A stretch of DNA of 64,000 nt from Narthecium ossifragum (Eukaryota > Streptophyta > Magnoliopsida > Dioscoreales > Nartheciaceae). Position numbers and translations under genes: made by a program. Location of the stretch: contig OY986970.1 in the NCBI GenBank assembly GCA_963920575.1, positions 2,509,654 to 2,573,653 of the forward strand. The letters are read 5' to 3'. Shown here piece after piece: positions 25,011 through 36,587 of this stretch (position 1 is the first letter of the stretch; each line of letters begins with the position of its first letter). The notes beneath the pieces are model-generated. The model saw nothing but the letters and a program-made list of their open reading frames with translations, searched no databases and had not been told where the DNA came from.

Positions 25011-25591
25011 TTATATAAAACTAGGTGGACCCTATGCCACCTGGCATGGCTAACCACCCACCCCACACTATCATCTTTCTCTATTTATTTGATTACAACC
25101 CTATGCCACGTGTGCATGCCACAAATGCATAATTTTATGACTTAGATTACGATTCATCTGTCACATTATAAAAGCTTATCTTATATAATAAATAATGTTT
25201 CGTTAGTCACATACTAAATCATATGTCATATCATAACCATTTTCTGATGTGACACACGCGTGTATAATGTTGATTATTATAGAGAGAGGAGAGAGTGTGT
25301 GGGGATGGTTAGCGTATATATGTCAATGTGTATGTATATTTATGTATGTGTATGTGTATGTGTATGTATATGTGTGTGTATCTATATATAAAATAACGTT
25401 TTATGATGTGGCATCTAAGTCATATATATTTGATGCACACATGGCAAAGGGAGAGGGGGAGGGGGAGAGGGAGAGAGAGAGAAAGTTAGCGGGTGGTTAG
25501 GAGAGAGAGAATGGGGGAGTGGCTGCTGTGGTGGTTACCCGTGTCAAGTGACAAGTGGGGCCATCAATTGTATATATATACACACACGTAT
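25006..25591 (+). repeat. Helitron-like repeat, plus copy, with TG/GA microsatellites
   Basis: It begins TCTACATATTATATAAAACT, which resembles a Helitron 5' terminus (TC followed by an AT-rich run), then CTAGGTGGACCC, CCACCTGGCATGG and CATAATTTTATGAC. Copies at 31925-32160 and 58465-58860 share this order. The right part has (TG/TATG)n near 25320-25380 and (GA)n near 25450-25485. No ORF. The Helitron assignment is tentative, as no 3' CTRR hairpin was verified. Confidence 0.5.
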
Positions 25592-28171
25592 TGTAAGGGC
25601 CCGTCCCTCAGACCTGACTCGACCAGCGTGGGTCGAGAGCCGGTTCCCTGTCAATTTGGTTCCGCGTTGGGCACGATCGGGCGATCGTGTGGCGGTTTGG
25701 ACCCCAGGGGCATTTTGGTAAATATGCCCCCTGGTGGTCGGTTTCACACCCGCGTTGCACCCACGGCCTTGATTTGATGTATGTGATTGTTTAGAATGGT
25801 TAGGTGGGTCCGGGATCGGAAGATCCCAGCTCGGGCGCGCTAGAGCTCGCTATCGGGCTCGTGAGCGGGCTTTCGACCCGTTAGAGGATCCGGCCCATTA
25901 GAGGGCCTGGTGAGTGGAGGGTGGTTGGAGCGGGTAGGGGGTTGGAGCAGTTGGCTCCAACCCCCTACCCGCTCCCCTCTCTTCTCTCCTTCCCTTCTTC
26001 TCTTCCTTGGCTGGTTCTTCCTTCTCTTCCCCACCGACGGCCCCTCTTCCTCTCCCTTCTCCCCTTCTCCTCCGGCTGGGCTAAAGCTTGGAGGACTGAG
26101 CTTGAGTAGAGGATCCTCGTGGCAAGGTTGGCTGGACGCGTGGAGAGCTTCTTTGCTGTTGAGGTAGGTGTTTCTACCTCGATCCTTGGATCGGGTTCTA
26201 CTAGGTTATGGTGCATGTGTGGTTTGCTGTGGAATGCTAAGCTAGGGTGTTGTGAAATCCGTTGTGTATGCAATGTGTATGGTTTGGAGTGTTCGTATGC
26301 CAAGATTTCGTATTCTAACGGCTGGTTTCCGAAACGCCGTCGTTTTGTCGTCTTTTTGGTTTTCCGACCTAAAATGGGATTTAACCGTCCAAATATGGAT
26401 TTCTTTGCATCATTAGATCCCTCACTTCAAAATACACTTGCTTGCAAAGTTTGATTGTATTCTAACATGTTTTGATCCTTCAAATCTTAGAAAATGGATT
26501 TCCGGAATACTGCGTTTTGAGCTCGACGGTCGATCGGTGCATCGACCGTCAGGCTCGACGGTCGATCGATGTATCGACCGTCCAGCTTTAGTATGTTTGC
26601 TTTGGGCCTGACGGTCGACCTTCGGATCGACCGTCGCATCGACCGTCGGGCTCTGTTGAGATTTTGGGTTCCCAGGGTCGATGGATCGATCGACCGTGGG
26701 ACCTTAGCTTTTTCGCCATTTACCTGACGGTCGACCGTCGGATCGAACGTCGCATCGACCGTCATGCTCTGGTTGGTTTTGGGCTGTTCAGGGTCGATGG
26801 TTGGATCGACCGTCGCCCTTGGTTTTCTTCGTGTGGGCCTCACGGTCGATCCACGGATCGACCGTGGCATCGTCCGTGGCCCCATGGTCGATGCACGGAT
26901 CGACCGTGGCATCGTCCGTAGCCTTTTGAACAGTGTTTTCTGGTTTTCCTTAAATGGCCTTCAATCTTGATTGAATCTTAAACATATAGGGAAGCTTGTA
27001 AGTGGATTTCATTATGTTTTCAAAGGACTTTCATCGGGTTTGATGTTTGATCCGAGTTTCCTCCTTTTTTTGCAAACTTATGGTTATGCTTGCATTTAAT
27101 TCAAGTTTTGATGGAAAATACATGTTTGGTAGAAATTAAATGCTTAGTTGTTTGCTTAACCATTAGCTAGCTATGAGTGCTAGCTAATGAGGAACTGTGG
27201 AACCTTAGCCTCTTGCCGGCGAGTGCCGAGGGCTATTGTATATCTGTGGAACTTATAACTGCTGATGTGACATATAGAGACATCTAGGGTAGATGTTTGC
27301 TTAAGCTCATGCATTGTATGCATTAGAGGCATTTGAGGTTAGGCGGGCGATGTCTTGGGTCGCCGATCCGAGGCTCTCGGGTAGCTCGGATCTAGCCTTA
27401 GGACCGTGGTTGGGTAGTCAGGATTAGGGTGTGATTGTCGATCTGAATCTCTGATGATTGAGGATTGCGATAGTCGGCTTGAATCTTTGTTTGAGGTTTA
27501 GAGGTCGTGTTGTCCTCCTAGGCCAAGTGCTAGGGATGCAACCGAGGAGTTCCCGACGTGGTCCCCAGGCAGTGGTATCCCTGCTGGGTAAGGGCTAGAG
27601 CCTGCATGTTACTGTTTCCGTGGTCCTCCTGGTAACATGTTCAGGAGAGAGGTTTCATGACAGGAACCCTTGGGACATCGGTGGGTTATGGGACCCGTGG
27701 CATCCTTTAGACTTAGGCTTGGGGACAACACTGTTGTTGTTTTCCTCCCTTCAGTGTGCCGTAGAGTAGAACCCTACTGGGCTTTTTGCTCATTCCTACC
27801 CGGGCTGCGTTTGCAGGTGCAGACGGCAGTTCCTCTTCTGTGGAGCCGACTGGTTCAGCTTTTGGCGGCGCAGGTACATCCAGAGGCGTCTGAGGTTTTG
27901 TTGGAGGATGTAACTGTTGTACTTTTTGATATATATAATTATGCATGTTGTAACCCTTTTTGGAGATCTTTTGGGATTTGGTATAAATATGTATTTTGAA
28001 ACTCAGACATTGTAAGACTTGATATTATTACATGATCAAATCTGCTTAGCCTCTGGATTACTTTTGATTAAATTGATTATCCTTTCCGCTTGTACTGCGT
28101 CGGCTGATGATGAATAGTGTTAGGACCCTCACGCCCCGTCCTGGATGGGTTTTCTGGGTCGGGGTGTGACA
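25592..28171 (+). mobile_element. Solo LTR of an LTR retrotransposon (2580 bp)
   Basis: It starts TGTAAGGGCCCGTCCC and ends GGGTCGGGGTGTGACA, the TG...CA ends of an LTR. The flanks are identical 5-mers: CGTAT at 25587-25591 and CGTAT at 28172-28176, a perfect target duplication. No gag-pol, primer-binding site or second LTR lies inside, so this is a solo LTR left by recombination. A TATAAATATG-like site near 27980 is a possible U3 promoter. An old relative is at 55718-57994. The element holds a palindrome-rich tandem array at 26523-26922. Confidence 0.85.
26523..26922. repeat. Array of GACGGTCGATC / GATCGACCGTC palindromes in the LTR
   Basis: About 400 bases with at least a dozen copies of CGACGGTCGATC or its reverse complement GATCGACCGTCG, alternating in orientation and separated by unique spacers of 5-60 bases. 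Adjacent copies can form strong hairpins. It has a high CpG content compared with the AT-rich surroundings. Short open frames on both strands are by-products of the repeat. Confidence 0.8.
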
Positions 28172-28879
28172 CGTATAATAGATGTACATGTGAATATGCA
28201 TATGTATGTGTTCACGCTAATTTTCGGTGGAGTTAGCGAAAACACTTTAAAGTCTTGATGAACAGGGACATGAGCTCTCTTAACCTCTCTGAAGTGTGAG
28301 AGAGGTTGTTTTGAAGTCAAAATATATAGTACGGAAAAGAGAAAGAATACAAATAATTGCTTTAATGGCACCGGATATCGGTTTTGTCGAAAGATAATTT
28401 TTTATTAAGAGCAAATAAAAGCACCAAGGACGGTTCGTTGATAGCTTACCAGGATCAAAAGGTTGCAATCGTGACGGTAGCGGTACAGTGGTGCAGGTTC
28501 GCCCTATAGAAACTAAGTTTACTCCTGAGATTACAAAGAACCTACTCTTAAGATACATGCATGTCTGGCTTGCGGAAGCTAAGTCTACTCCTAGGATAAA
28601 TTTCTTCAAAGAGTATGCCCTCTGGTTTGATTTGGTAAGAGAATTCTTTATCTTCATTGCTTCACTTTTATACTTGGCTTGAGATAACTTTTATATAACT
28701 GCTCCCATGATCTCCAAATTGCTCCCATGATTTCATTTGATTGCTCCAATCTCGCCACATGTTCCATGTCTTCCTTCAACTGTCAGATAGTTAAGCCCAT
28801 GATCCACATGTTTATCTCTGCTTCTTTATGTTCCATTTTTTGGCAATTTAGTCATATTAGTGAAATTGCCACTAGACTT

Positions 28880-31110
28880 TAACTACATTTTGATCCACCA
28901 TAGCATTAGATTTTAGCAAAACCTCAAAACAAAAATTGTAGATCAATGACTTATCAATCTAATGGTCGAAGAATCAGCTCATTTTGATATCGGATGAAAA
29001 GGTTATGATCAAAATATTCCAATTATGTGGAAAGTTAGATGGACGAATTCATCCATGGACAATTTCATCCGACTTTTGCATTTCGGTCTACGATAACCTT
29101 CGAATTTGCTAAAACTTAGAGAACGAAAATTATAGGTCTTCAAATGATCTTTTCAACGATCTAAGAACCACTTCATTTTGGATAACATATCACAAAGTTA
29201 CGGGAAAAATACTCTTTCTGTGTTGAAAATCAAGAGATGGACGAATTCATCCAATCTTCCATTGTATTCGTCTATAGTGTCACATAGTGGCTTTTGGAGT
29301 CCTCTTTCCTATGGTCCAAAAATTGTCTAATTTGAACACCGAATAAAGAAGTAAGGGATAAAAACCTTGGAATTATCACAAAAGAGGATGCACCAAAATG
29401 TTATCAATGAAAAGGGGAATGCGTGAAAATGCATCCCGATGGAAAGACATATGGCCAAAAATATACTAAGGAGCAAAATGATTTCGGCCATGTATTTATC
29501 ATTTTGTCATCATTGGCTTCGATTGTAGATTTCACATACTAAACTTCGGAATATGGGGAAGTTATCAACAACAAACTTGTAGGTCTTCGAATAAGCTTTT
29601 ATAACGATGGTTAAAACAGCCCATTTGGAGGCCGTATGTAAAAATTATAGTCAAAATACTTTGGTCATGTCAGAGTCGAAAGATGAGGACGATTTTGTGA
29701 CAAACAGATGGTATAAAAACTTGGTGCACAGGATGTTATACATACATAAGTAAATATGTACATATTAGTGGATTCCAGTTAGTTTTCAAAAATAAACAAA
29801 ATGAAGATGCAAATGAGAAAACATTGTAATCTTAAACGGTCTACATGATGCTTAGCTAGAAGACAAATGCCGGACAAAGTCATGAAGGCATTCAGAGCAT
29901 GACCAATGATATGAAATAATACTCAATTCACCGTATATCCGGGTTTAGGTAGGACAAAAAAAACTTTTTAGGATCGTGCATGATTCACATACCCAAAAGA
30001 CATGACGTCCTGCATGCATTTAATCATATAAAATTGATGACACGAAATGAAAGTAACGTACCTAGATTGTGCACTTTTGCAAGGTGAGAACTTGAAATAT
30101 CATCAACTAATTTAGTAGCAAAATATATTTGTTAGAACAGAAATTATCACCGTTGATCGGGAGTGTGATTAAGGTCAAAATCTATTTTCACATTCGAAGA
30201 ATCAGGAGATTGTGATTTTTAGTTCATGGAAGATAGAAGATGGAAAATAAAAAATGGAAAATGAAAGATGGAAAATGGAAGATGTGATGGTTCTATGGTA
30301 AATCTACTCCTAGGAAAATAATAAATCTACTCCTAAGAAATTATGATAATTCTACTCCTATGGAAGATATTAGTGTAGCGCTACTCCTAGAAATGAAGGA
30401 CGTTGCAGGAATTTAAAGGAAAGATAAGCTTCATTCATGAATTCAAAAGGCTACATTGCTAATAAATGTAAAAGACTACATGAAGATAAAAGGCTGATTT
30501 GCTTTGATGGTCGGGGCCAGGCATTTTCCTTCTTCCTCTTGGCTATTTATAGGACTTCTGGTAACCACTTTTGAACTGTCAAAAACTGCCTTGAACTGCT
30601 CTGAACTGCATGACTGGGCGATATCTTCATCTATTTACGAAACTGTCATCAAGTAGAGCTTCTCTTTTCTACTGCGATTTGGCCGACGATGACCTTGAAA
30701 TTTGGTGAAACTCTGAACATGAAAGTTGTATGTCTTCGAATTATCTTTCCATCGGTCTAAAAACCAAGTCATTTGGACATCGTATGAGAAAGTTATCGCC
30801 AAAATGGTCGAAACACATCGATGTCTTATTAAAATAATCAGCCAAAATATGGCCAATAGACTTTTGGCCGATAGAGAATTTGGCCGATGGAGAATCTGGC
30901 CCATTGGATTTGGACATTTGGTTTTATTTACCAATTTGTCAGTAAACACTTTGACTATTAATTTGATACATCAAATGACCGAATTTGGAGATGACGTCAA
31001 CAACAAAGTTGTAGATCTTTTCGTCCTCTTTCCAATGGTTCAAGAATCAGTCAGTTTGGACACTTGATGTAAAAGTTATGGCAAAAATACTCTAATTATA
31101 TCAAAGCCAA
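28880..31110 (+). repeat. Cluster of degenerate ~100-bp repeats
   Basis: At least five divergent copies of one unit near 28925-29030, 29110-29215, 29560-29670, 30705-30805 and 30985-31095. Each reads in order: AAAATTGTAG or AAAGTTGTAG, then ATCTTC-like, a TTT(T/C)CAA-like block, an AAGAATCA or AAAACC block, CATTTGGA(C/T), and finally GAAAGTTAT plus CAAAATACT. Copies are separated by unique sequence and share orientation. This style of repeat occurs inside untranslated parts of plant LTR retroelements, so the cluster may be an old element; no termini were found. Confidence 0.5.
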
Positions 31111-31499
31111 AGATATGGACGATTTGATGTCAATTTCATCTTATTTACGAAATTACCATTGATCTTTGCCAATCGCTCAAATGATCATTATTATAGCTAA
31201 CAATATTGAATGGAGAAATATGTTGGTAGATTCAAAAATGCAATTAGTTATAACACTAAAAAAATATTTTTTAATCTACTTGTAAAGTAAGTTATACGAT
31301 GTCACGTACGAGTCATATATTTATGAGACAACTCATAAAGAGAGTGTCTCATAAAGAGAGGGAGGGTAGTCGGCGTGGGTGACTACGCGTGCCACATGAC
31401 ACGAAGGGCCCACATAGTGAAATATACTTAGATATATACGTGGGATTAGATATAGAAATTGAGTTAGACTAAGATATAACTAAGATTGTTATTACTGAA

Positions 31500-32160
31500 A
31501 CCTCCCTTATAATGTGATTATATATATAACTACTACTTGTGCCCCTGCCAACTACCGGGGAAACCACCAACCTCACCCCAATAACTCCCTCCCACTAAAC
31601 CCCCTCAACCTAGGATCATCATGCCACATAGCCTCCACCTAGGACATTCTCCTACCATGTAGGACAACATGATAGTTAACTTATAATCATCATGCTATAT
31701 AAGGATGATGTGGGCCTCACATGTCACATGGCATGGGTAATCACCACCCCCACTAGTCCTCTCTCATACTTCTAACCACCCGTTAACCACCACTACCCCT
31801 ATTACTTCATTTCACGTGGTTCCATCTAATCGCATGATACATCTAGTCATAACTTGGATCATGCATCCTTAGTTGTATGATAGAATGCATATGATCTTAT
31901 ATAATAAATGTGTATTTATATTCATAATTTATATATGTACTAGGTGGTGGGCCCGTGTCACCTGGCACGGTTAACTGACCGCCCCCACTATCTCTATTAT
32001 AACTTACGCCACATCAACCCACTATCCTTTCTTTTTCTTTATTTAATTACAATTTTATGCCACGTGTATGTCATGTGTATGTCATGTGTGTGTCATGTGT
32101 GTATAAGTTTATGACTCAGATGATGAGTCATAAAAGTAACTACTCTTGGATCTTATAAGG
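31500..32160 (+). repeat. Two Helitron-like repeat copies
   Basis: About 31520-31710 is the plus-strand copy of the family seen inverted at 24825-25010. It is followed by GATGTGGGCCTCACATGTC. From 31925 a second copy starts ACTAGGTGGTGGGCCCGTGT, then CACCTGGCACGGTTAAC and TTTATGCCACGTGTATG, with a run of TCATGTGTATG/TCATGTGTGTG repeats near 32070-32105. Noncoding. The family is also at 25006, 54770 and 58465. Confidence 0.55.
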
Positions 32161-32849
32161 TAGATATAAGTATTGATAAGGATGATAAAACTAACTTAGG
32201 GAATATAATAAAGCCAACTTAGGGAATATGTACATCTAATCAGCCTTATTAAGGGGGAAACGGTTGTAACCGTTATTGCTCCTTATAAGGTTGATGTATG
32301 TATGTGTATTTGCGTGTATATATACATATATGTACATATCTATACAAATATGTTTACCTATGTCACCAACTTAAAAAAAACATTAAAATTTTAAATATAT
32401 GGCACAGATTTATGCTGCCACGTCCGTTTGGATTTTAGCCGGCCAACACATGTGGCACGGATCTACGCTGCCACATCCCTTTGGATTTTAGCCGGCCAAT
32501 CCCCACATGTGTTGGCTAAAGATTACTGCTCATTCAAAAATGTGATCCAGCCGCCACGTCATCGCCTGGCTAGTTGTTTTTTGCTCTCACCTTTCGTGCC
32601 CAAATCGCGTCCTTTTACTTATCTGCTGAGGTGTATTCGACTCACCCTCATCAATTCCCTTGACAACTCCACACCCGGCCTTCCTCCTATAGCCTTTGCT
32701 CTCTCCCTAATTTCCAGTATGCCACCCTTGTTAAAAATCCCAGGTTAGTGCTGTATGGCGATTTCGTGAATAATTAGAAAAGTGAAGGGCAGTTATCAAG
32801 AGGACAGCTGGAATGCGCTTTGAAAGGGATGGAGACTTGAGCACCCATG

Positions 32850-32858
32850 TATAAATAG
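32850..32858 (+). promoter_or_regulatory. TATA box of MIOX
   Basis: TATAAATAG lies 115 bases before the MIOX start codon, a near-perfect plant TATA box, leaving room for a 5' UTR of roughly 80-90 bases. Assigned by sequence and position. Confidence 0.7.
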
Positions 32859-32972
32859 AGGGTCACATCCCCAGCCCTTCTCAGCGTATCCCTCATTCCC
32901 TTGTCGGTCCTGTTTCCACTTCTCTCATCACTCTTCTTTGTCCGACCTCTCTGAGGCGAGCTCATCGTCGCC

Positions 32973-35900
32973 ATGACGGTCATCGTACCAGGTACTATTC
33001 TTTCTCCCTTTAGCTCTATTCTCTCTCTCGATCGATCGATCTATGCGGCGGAGTGTTGATGCATGAAACGGTGCTTTTTAGAGCCGATTCTGGACGAGAG
33101 CAGAGGCGGCGGCAGCGGCGATACGTCGGCGGAGGAGCGGCGGGATGGATCGCTGAGTCTGGATGGAGGATTTGTCGTTCCAGGGAGCAATGCCTTTGGT
33201 CACTCCTTCAGGTCTCGCCTCCTACGATTCTTTTGTTTTTTTTTTTAATTTTTATGCTGTTTATTCACAAATATTTTTGCGTCTCTGTTGAGATTTTCTT
33301 CGTTATTCGATTTATAGCAGGGAATTGCAAGCCAGCTACTCCTCGAATTCTTCTTTTTTTTTCTTCAATTTTTCCAATGGACTGAATTTTAGAGCGGTTC
33401 TGTTCTTATCTTTTAGTTGCTAAGATCAAGCCGGAAATAAGCCGGCGATCAATACGTGAGCATATCCGATTCGATCCGGACCGCATTTGATCCAGCGTAT
33501 CGTACGGTTGGGGTAATTTCTGGATTTTTGTGAGGTGTTATTGTGGGCCGTTCATTTGTGTACGGTAGCAAAATCCGATTTGTATGACATCGTCCAAGGC
33601 GGTTTGGACTTTGGATGCACTCGTGAGTTGATAAGAGACGAGTTTTAATGATAAAAACTATTTTATGTCTATTTTTTTTTCCTTTTTAATTTCCGTCTTT
33701 TAAAGCTAATATATATATATTTGTTGCCTCTGTTTTCTTATTTTCTGCTTTCTCGGAGTGCAGGGACTACGCTAAAGAGAGTAAGAGGAGCCTCTCCGTG
33801 GAGGAGTTCTACCGGACCAACCACATCAACCAGACCTATGAATTCGTAAGCGTTTGGACGGTCCTTGCACCTTTCTGCCAATATTTGTTGTCATTTTTGA
33901 ACATTAATGATGCATATGATCATTACTACTCTCATGATCATTTATAGAGCGACCGGTTAGATTAGTGGTCGAAGCGGATTAGATCCGGTTCAGCTGTTAA
34001 AAACAAACTCTATATTGTGAGGATTGTCCTATGTGTGTCTAATTAATTATCTATGTTCTCCATACAGTTGTCATGACAGCCTACCGCTCTACTTTTCCAA
34101 AGCCAAGTTGAGCATAGTTAATTCCGAAAAGGACTTAATTAGGACTTGTTACAAAGTCGATATTATCTTCTAATCCAAACTCTTTTATAGCGGTTGAAGT
34201 GTACATTAGACTATGATGACGTGCTTATTTGTGTCTCCATCTAAGTTCCGGATATGCTGTGACTTAGCTTGCAATGACTCGCAATCCAACGCTATATGAG
34301 GTCCCCAACACGCCTTCCGATAGCCTCCTGTCTTTTAATTCTTTCTGTTTTTGGTACGTTGAATTCTCCATCATGATGATGCCATCAAATTGACTGCCGC
34401 AAAATCTCCATTAATTGCGGTTATTGCGTTTAGAAAGTCAGAAGTTACTGCATTCATTGTAATCCGTTGATTGCATTAATGATTGAATGCATGCACGTAT
34501 TAATGATTATTATTTCAATGCAAACAAATAAATGAACTGAAAAAAAAAAAAAAAAAACAGGCCAGCAAGAAGAAGGAAGAGTATGGAAAGTTGAACCGGG
34601 CGGAGATGAGTATCTGGGAGTGCTGTGAGGTGCTGAACGAGTTTGTGGACGAGAGCGACCCCGATCTCGACGAGCCCCAGATCGAGCACCTCTTGCAGTC
34701 GGCAGAGGCCATCCGCCGCGACTACCCTGATCAGGACTGGCTCCACCTCACCGCTCTCATCCACGGTCAGATCATGAGATTGTCCCATGCACAGATTTAA
34801 TAGGTTAATTGGTACACTGACTTTTTACTAGCTACTTGAATCAGATCTGGGCAAGGTCCTGCTGCACCCGGCTTTTGGTGGTTTGCCACAGTGGTGCGTC
34901 GTTGGTGAGTCCATCTAGCTGCACCAACCTTTGTTTCTTTTGGATCTTATGAAGCTGTTGTTTGTCCTAGCTGTTTCTTGATATTTCTTCTTTCCATCTG
35001 GCAAACAGGCGATACGTTTCCTCTGGGCTGTGCTTTCGATGAATCCGTCGTTCACCACCAGGTTATTTACAGCATCATCTCTCTTTAATATCAATTTCTG
35101 GCTGAAATGTTTTACGTTTTACTACAGTGACAAGATCCCCTGGCCCATCATAGTTCTTCTTCTATTTTGTGAATCCTAGAATCGCCGTTCCTATGTCTGA
35201 AACATTGTGATTTGGTTGGCATGCAGTTTTTCAAAGCGAACCCAGACTACGACAACGCAGTGTTCCGTACGCGGCATGGAATCTACACGGAGAACTGCGG
35301 CCTGGACCGCGTGACCATGTCATGGGGTCACGACGAGTACATGTACCTGGTAGGGCCTTTTTTCTCTGTTCCTCTGCTGCTATCATTGTCTAACAACCTT
35401 GCCTGCGTACGTTTGCCGACATAATTGCATGCATGGCTTTATTTTCACCATCCAATATTCCAATGTGGCAAATGTCACCATTTTTTTCTCTTTGTCATAT
35501 ACTCTCCACTAATTCCTTCACCCTCCCTCCCTCTCTCTCTCTCCACTGACTCCCCCTACCCTCCTACCTACTTCATTGTAAGATACAAATAGATATAAAC
35601 ACAAAAGATTATTCTTAATAAAATACACCTTATAAAGTAAGGTTGATCCATATATTCTCATGTGTGCATGTGCTTTGGTTTGGGACCGAGCAGGTGATGA
35701 AAGAGAACCAGACCACTCTCCCGCCGCCGGCGCTCTTCATTGTGCGGTTCCACTCATTCTATGCCCTGCACCGGTCTGGAGCCTACGCTTATCTCATGAA
35801 CGATGATGACAGGGAGATGCTCAAGTGGCTCCAAGTCTTTAAGTGGGGCACCTTCTTTAATTAATCTCACCATTGCTTCCACTCGCTAATTAAGTACGTT

Positions 35901-36134
35901 TGTATGAGTTAATTAATAACTGATGAATGACTGGTGATGAGCAGCAAGTACGACCTGTACAGCAAAAGCAAGGAGAGGATCAACCTGGATGAAGTGAAGC
36001 CCTATTACCTCTCACTCATCGACAAGGTAACAGCTGACCAACAAATATCTATTTTTCCTATTACTTGATATCATTGCCATTATCTATCTCTTTGTTTGTT
36101 TTTGCAGTACTTTCCCGCAAAGCTGAGGTGGTGA
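32973..36134 (+). CDS. MIOX: Inositol oxygenase (myo-inositol oxygenase)
   Basis: Ten exons: 32973-32991, 33082-33211, 33764-33845, 34561-34765, 34845-34904, 35009-35061, 35227-35349, 35694-35842, 35945-36026, 36108-36134, giving 309 residues, the family length. It converts myo-inositol to D-glucuronate, feeding UDP-glucuronate for cell wall and possibly ascorbate synthesis, in the cytosol. The di-iron ligands of the HD-like fold are all present: His120 (QIEHLLQ), His145-Asp146 (LTALIHDLGK), His218 (SWGHDEY), His244 (RFHSFYALH) and Asp277 (NKYDLY). The C-terminus YFPAKLRW is the family ending. The first coding exon has only 19 nt. Intron 3 (33846-34560) is the longest and ends in a run of about 18 A before the acceptor. 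No lesion seen. Confidence 0.96.
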
Positions 36135-36587
36135 TTGAAAGAGGATACTCGTTTCGTTTGGTAGTCCTGCGGTGTGTCCGAGGGAATAATGATCGAGTTT
36201 CACATTTAGCTGATCGTGTGGTTGTTCGTGCGTCGCTTTTTTGTTCTTTTCGTCGTAGCTGCTGGCTATTATCGATCTGGTATTATCTATGTGGTAAATA
36301 AATAAAGGGATACTGGAAAAGTTTCCCCTCTTTGATGTAGATCTTGATTTAGTGTTATCTTTAAAGCTAATAGCCTAAGGACCTAGTAATGGAGCTCAAG
36401 AAGATCATGGTTAGGCTAACTATATATTTCTCGTATCCGCAAAAATGAATCCAGATTATTCTAAGTAAAATACGTTTTGACATCCTTAACTTTGGGAAAA
36501 GTACTGACAGTATCTAATTGGACTAATTTTGATTTTTCTTAACGAATAAATCACTGACACGTGGCAAATAAAACTGATTGCCACCAC
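36135..36587. other. Intergenic, MIOX 3' flank
   Basis: Contains the MIOX 3' UTR, with possible poly(A) signals AATAAATAAA near 36297-36306. No gene seen. Confidence 0.5.

Larger units (their letters stand above)
28177..32972. other. Repeat-rich intergenic region upstream of MIOX
   Basis: No gene supported. It contains a cluster of degenerate repeats (28880-31110), short tandem motifs (GATGGAAAAT and CTACTCCTAGGAAA, 30225-30390), Helitron-like copies at 31500-32160 and a (GTATGTCATGT)n minisatellite near 32060-32105. 32400-32972 is the MIOX promoter. A 38-bp tandem duplication around 32400-32500 repeats GCCACGTCCGTTTGGATTTT / GCCACATCCCTTTGGATTTT. Confidence 0.55.

Noticed and set aside
26523..26922. 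CRISPR-like array
   Set aside because: Units alternate in orientation, spacers are irregular, and the sequence is a plant retroelement LTR.
26487..26970. Overlapping frames on both strands with RSIRGST-like repeats
   Set aside because: They are translations of the GATCGACCGTC palindrome array inside the LTR, not a gene.
28280..28682. Frames at 28280-28657 (minus) and 28488-28682 (plus)
   Set aside because: They overlap each other in a repeat region just right of the solo LTR, with no domain recognised.
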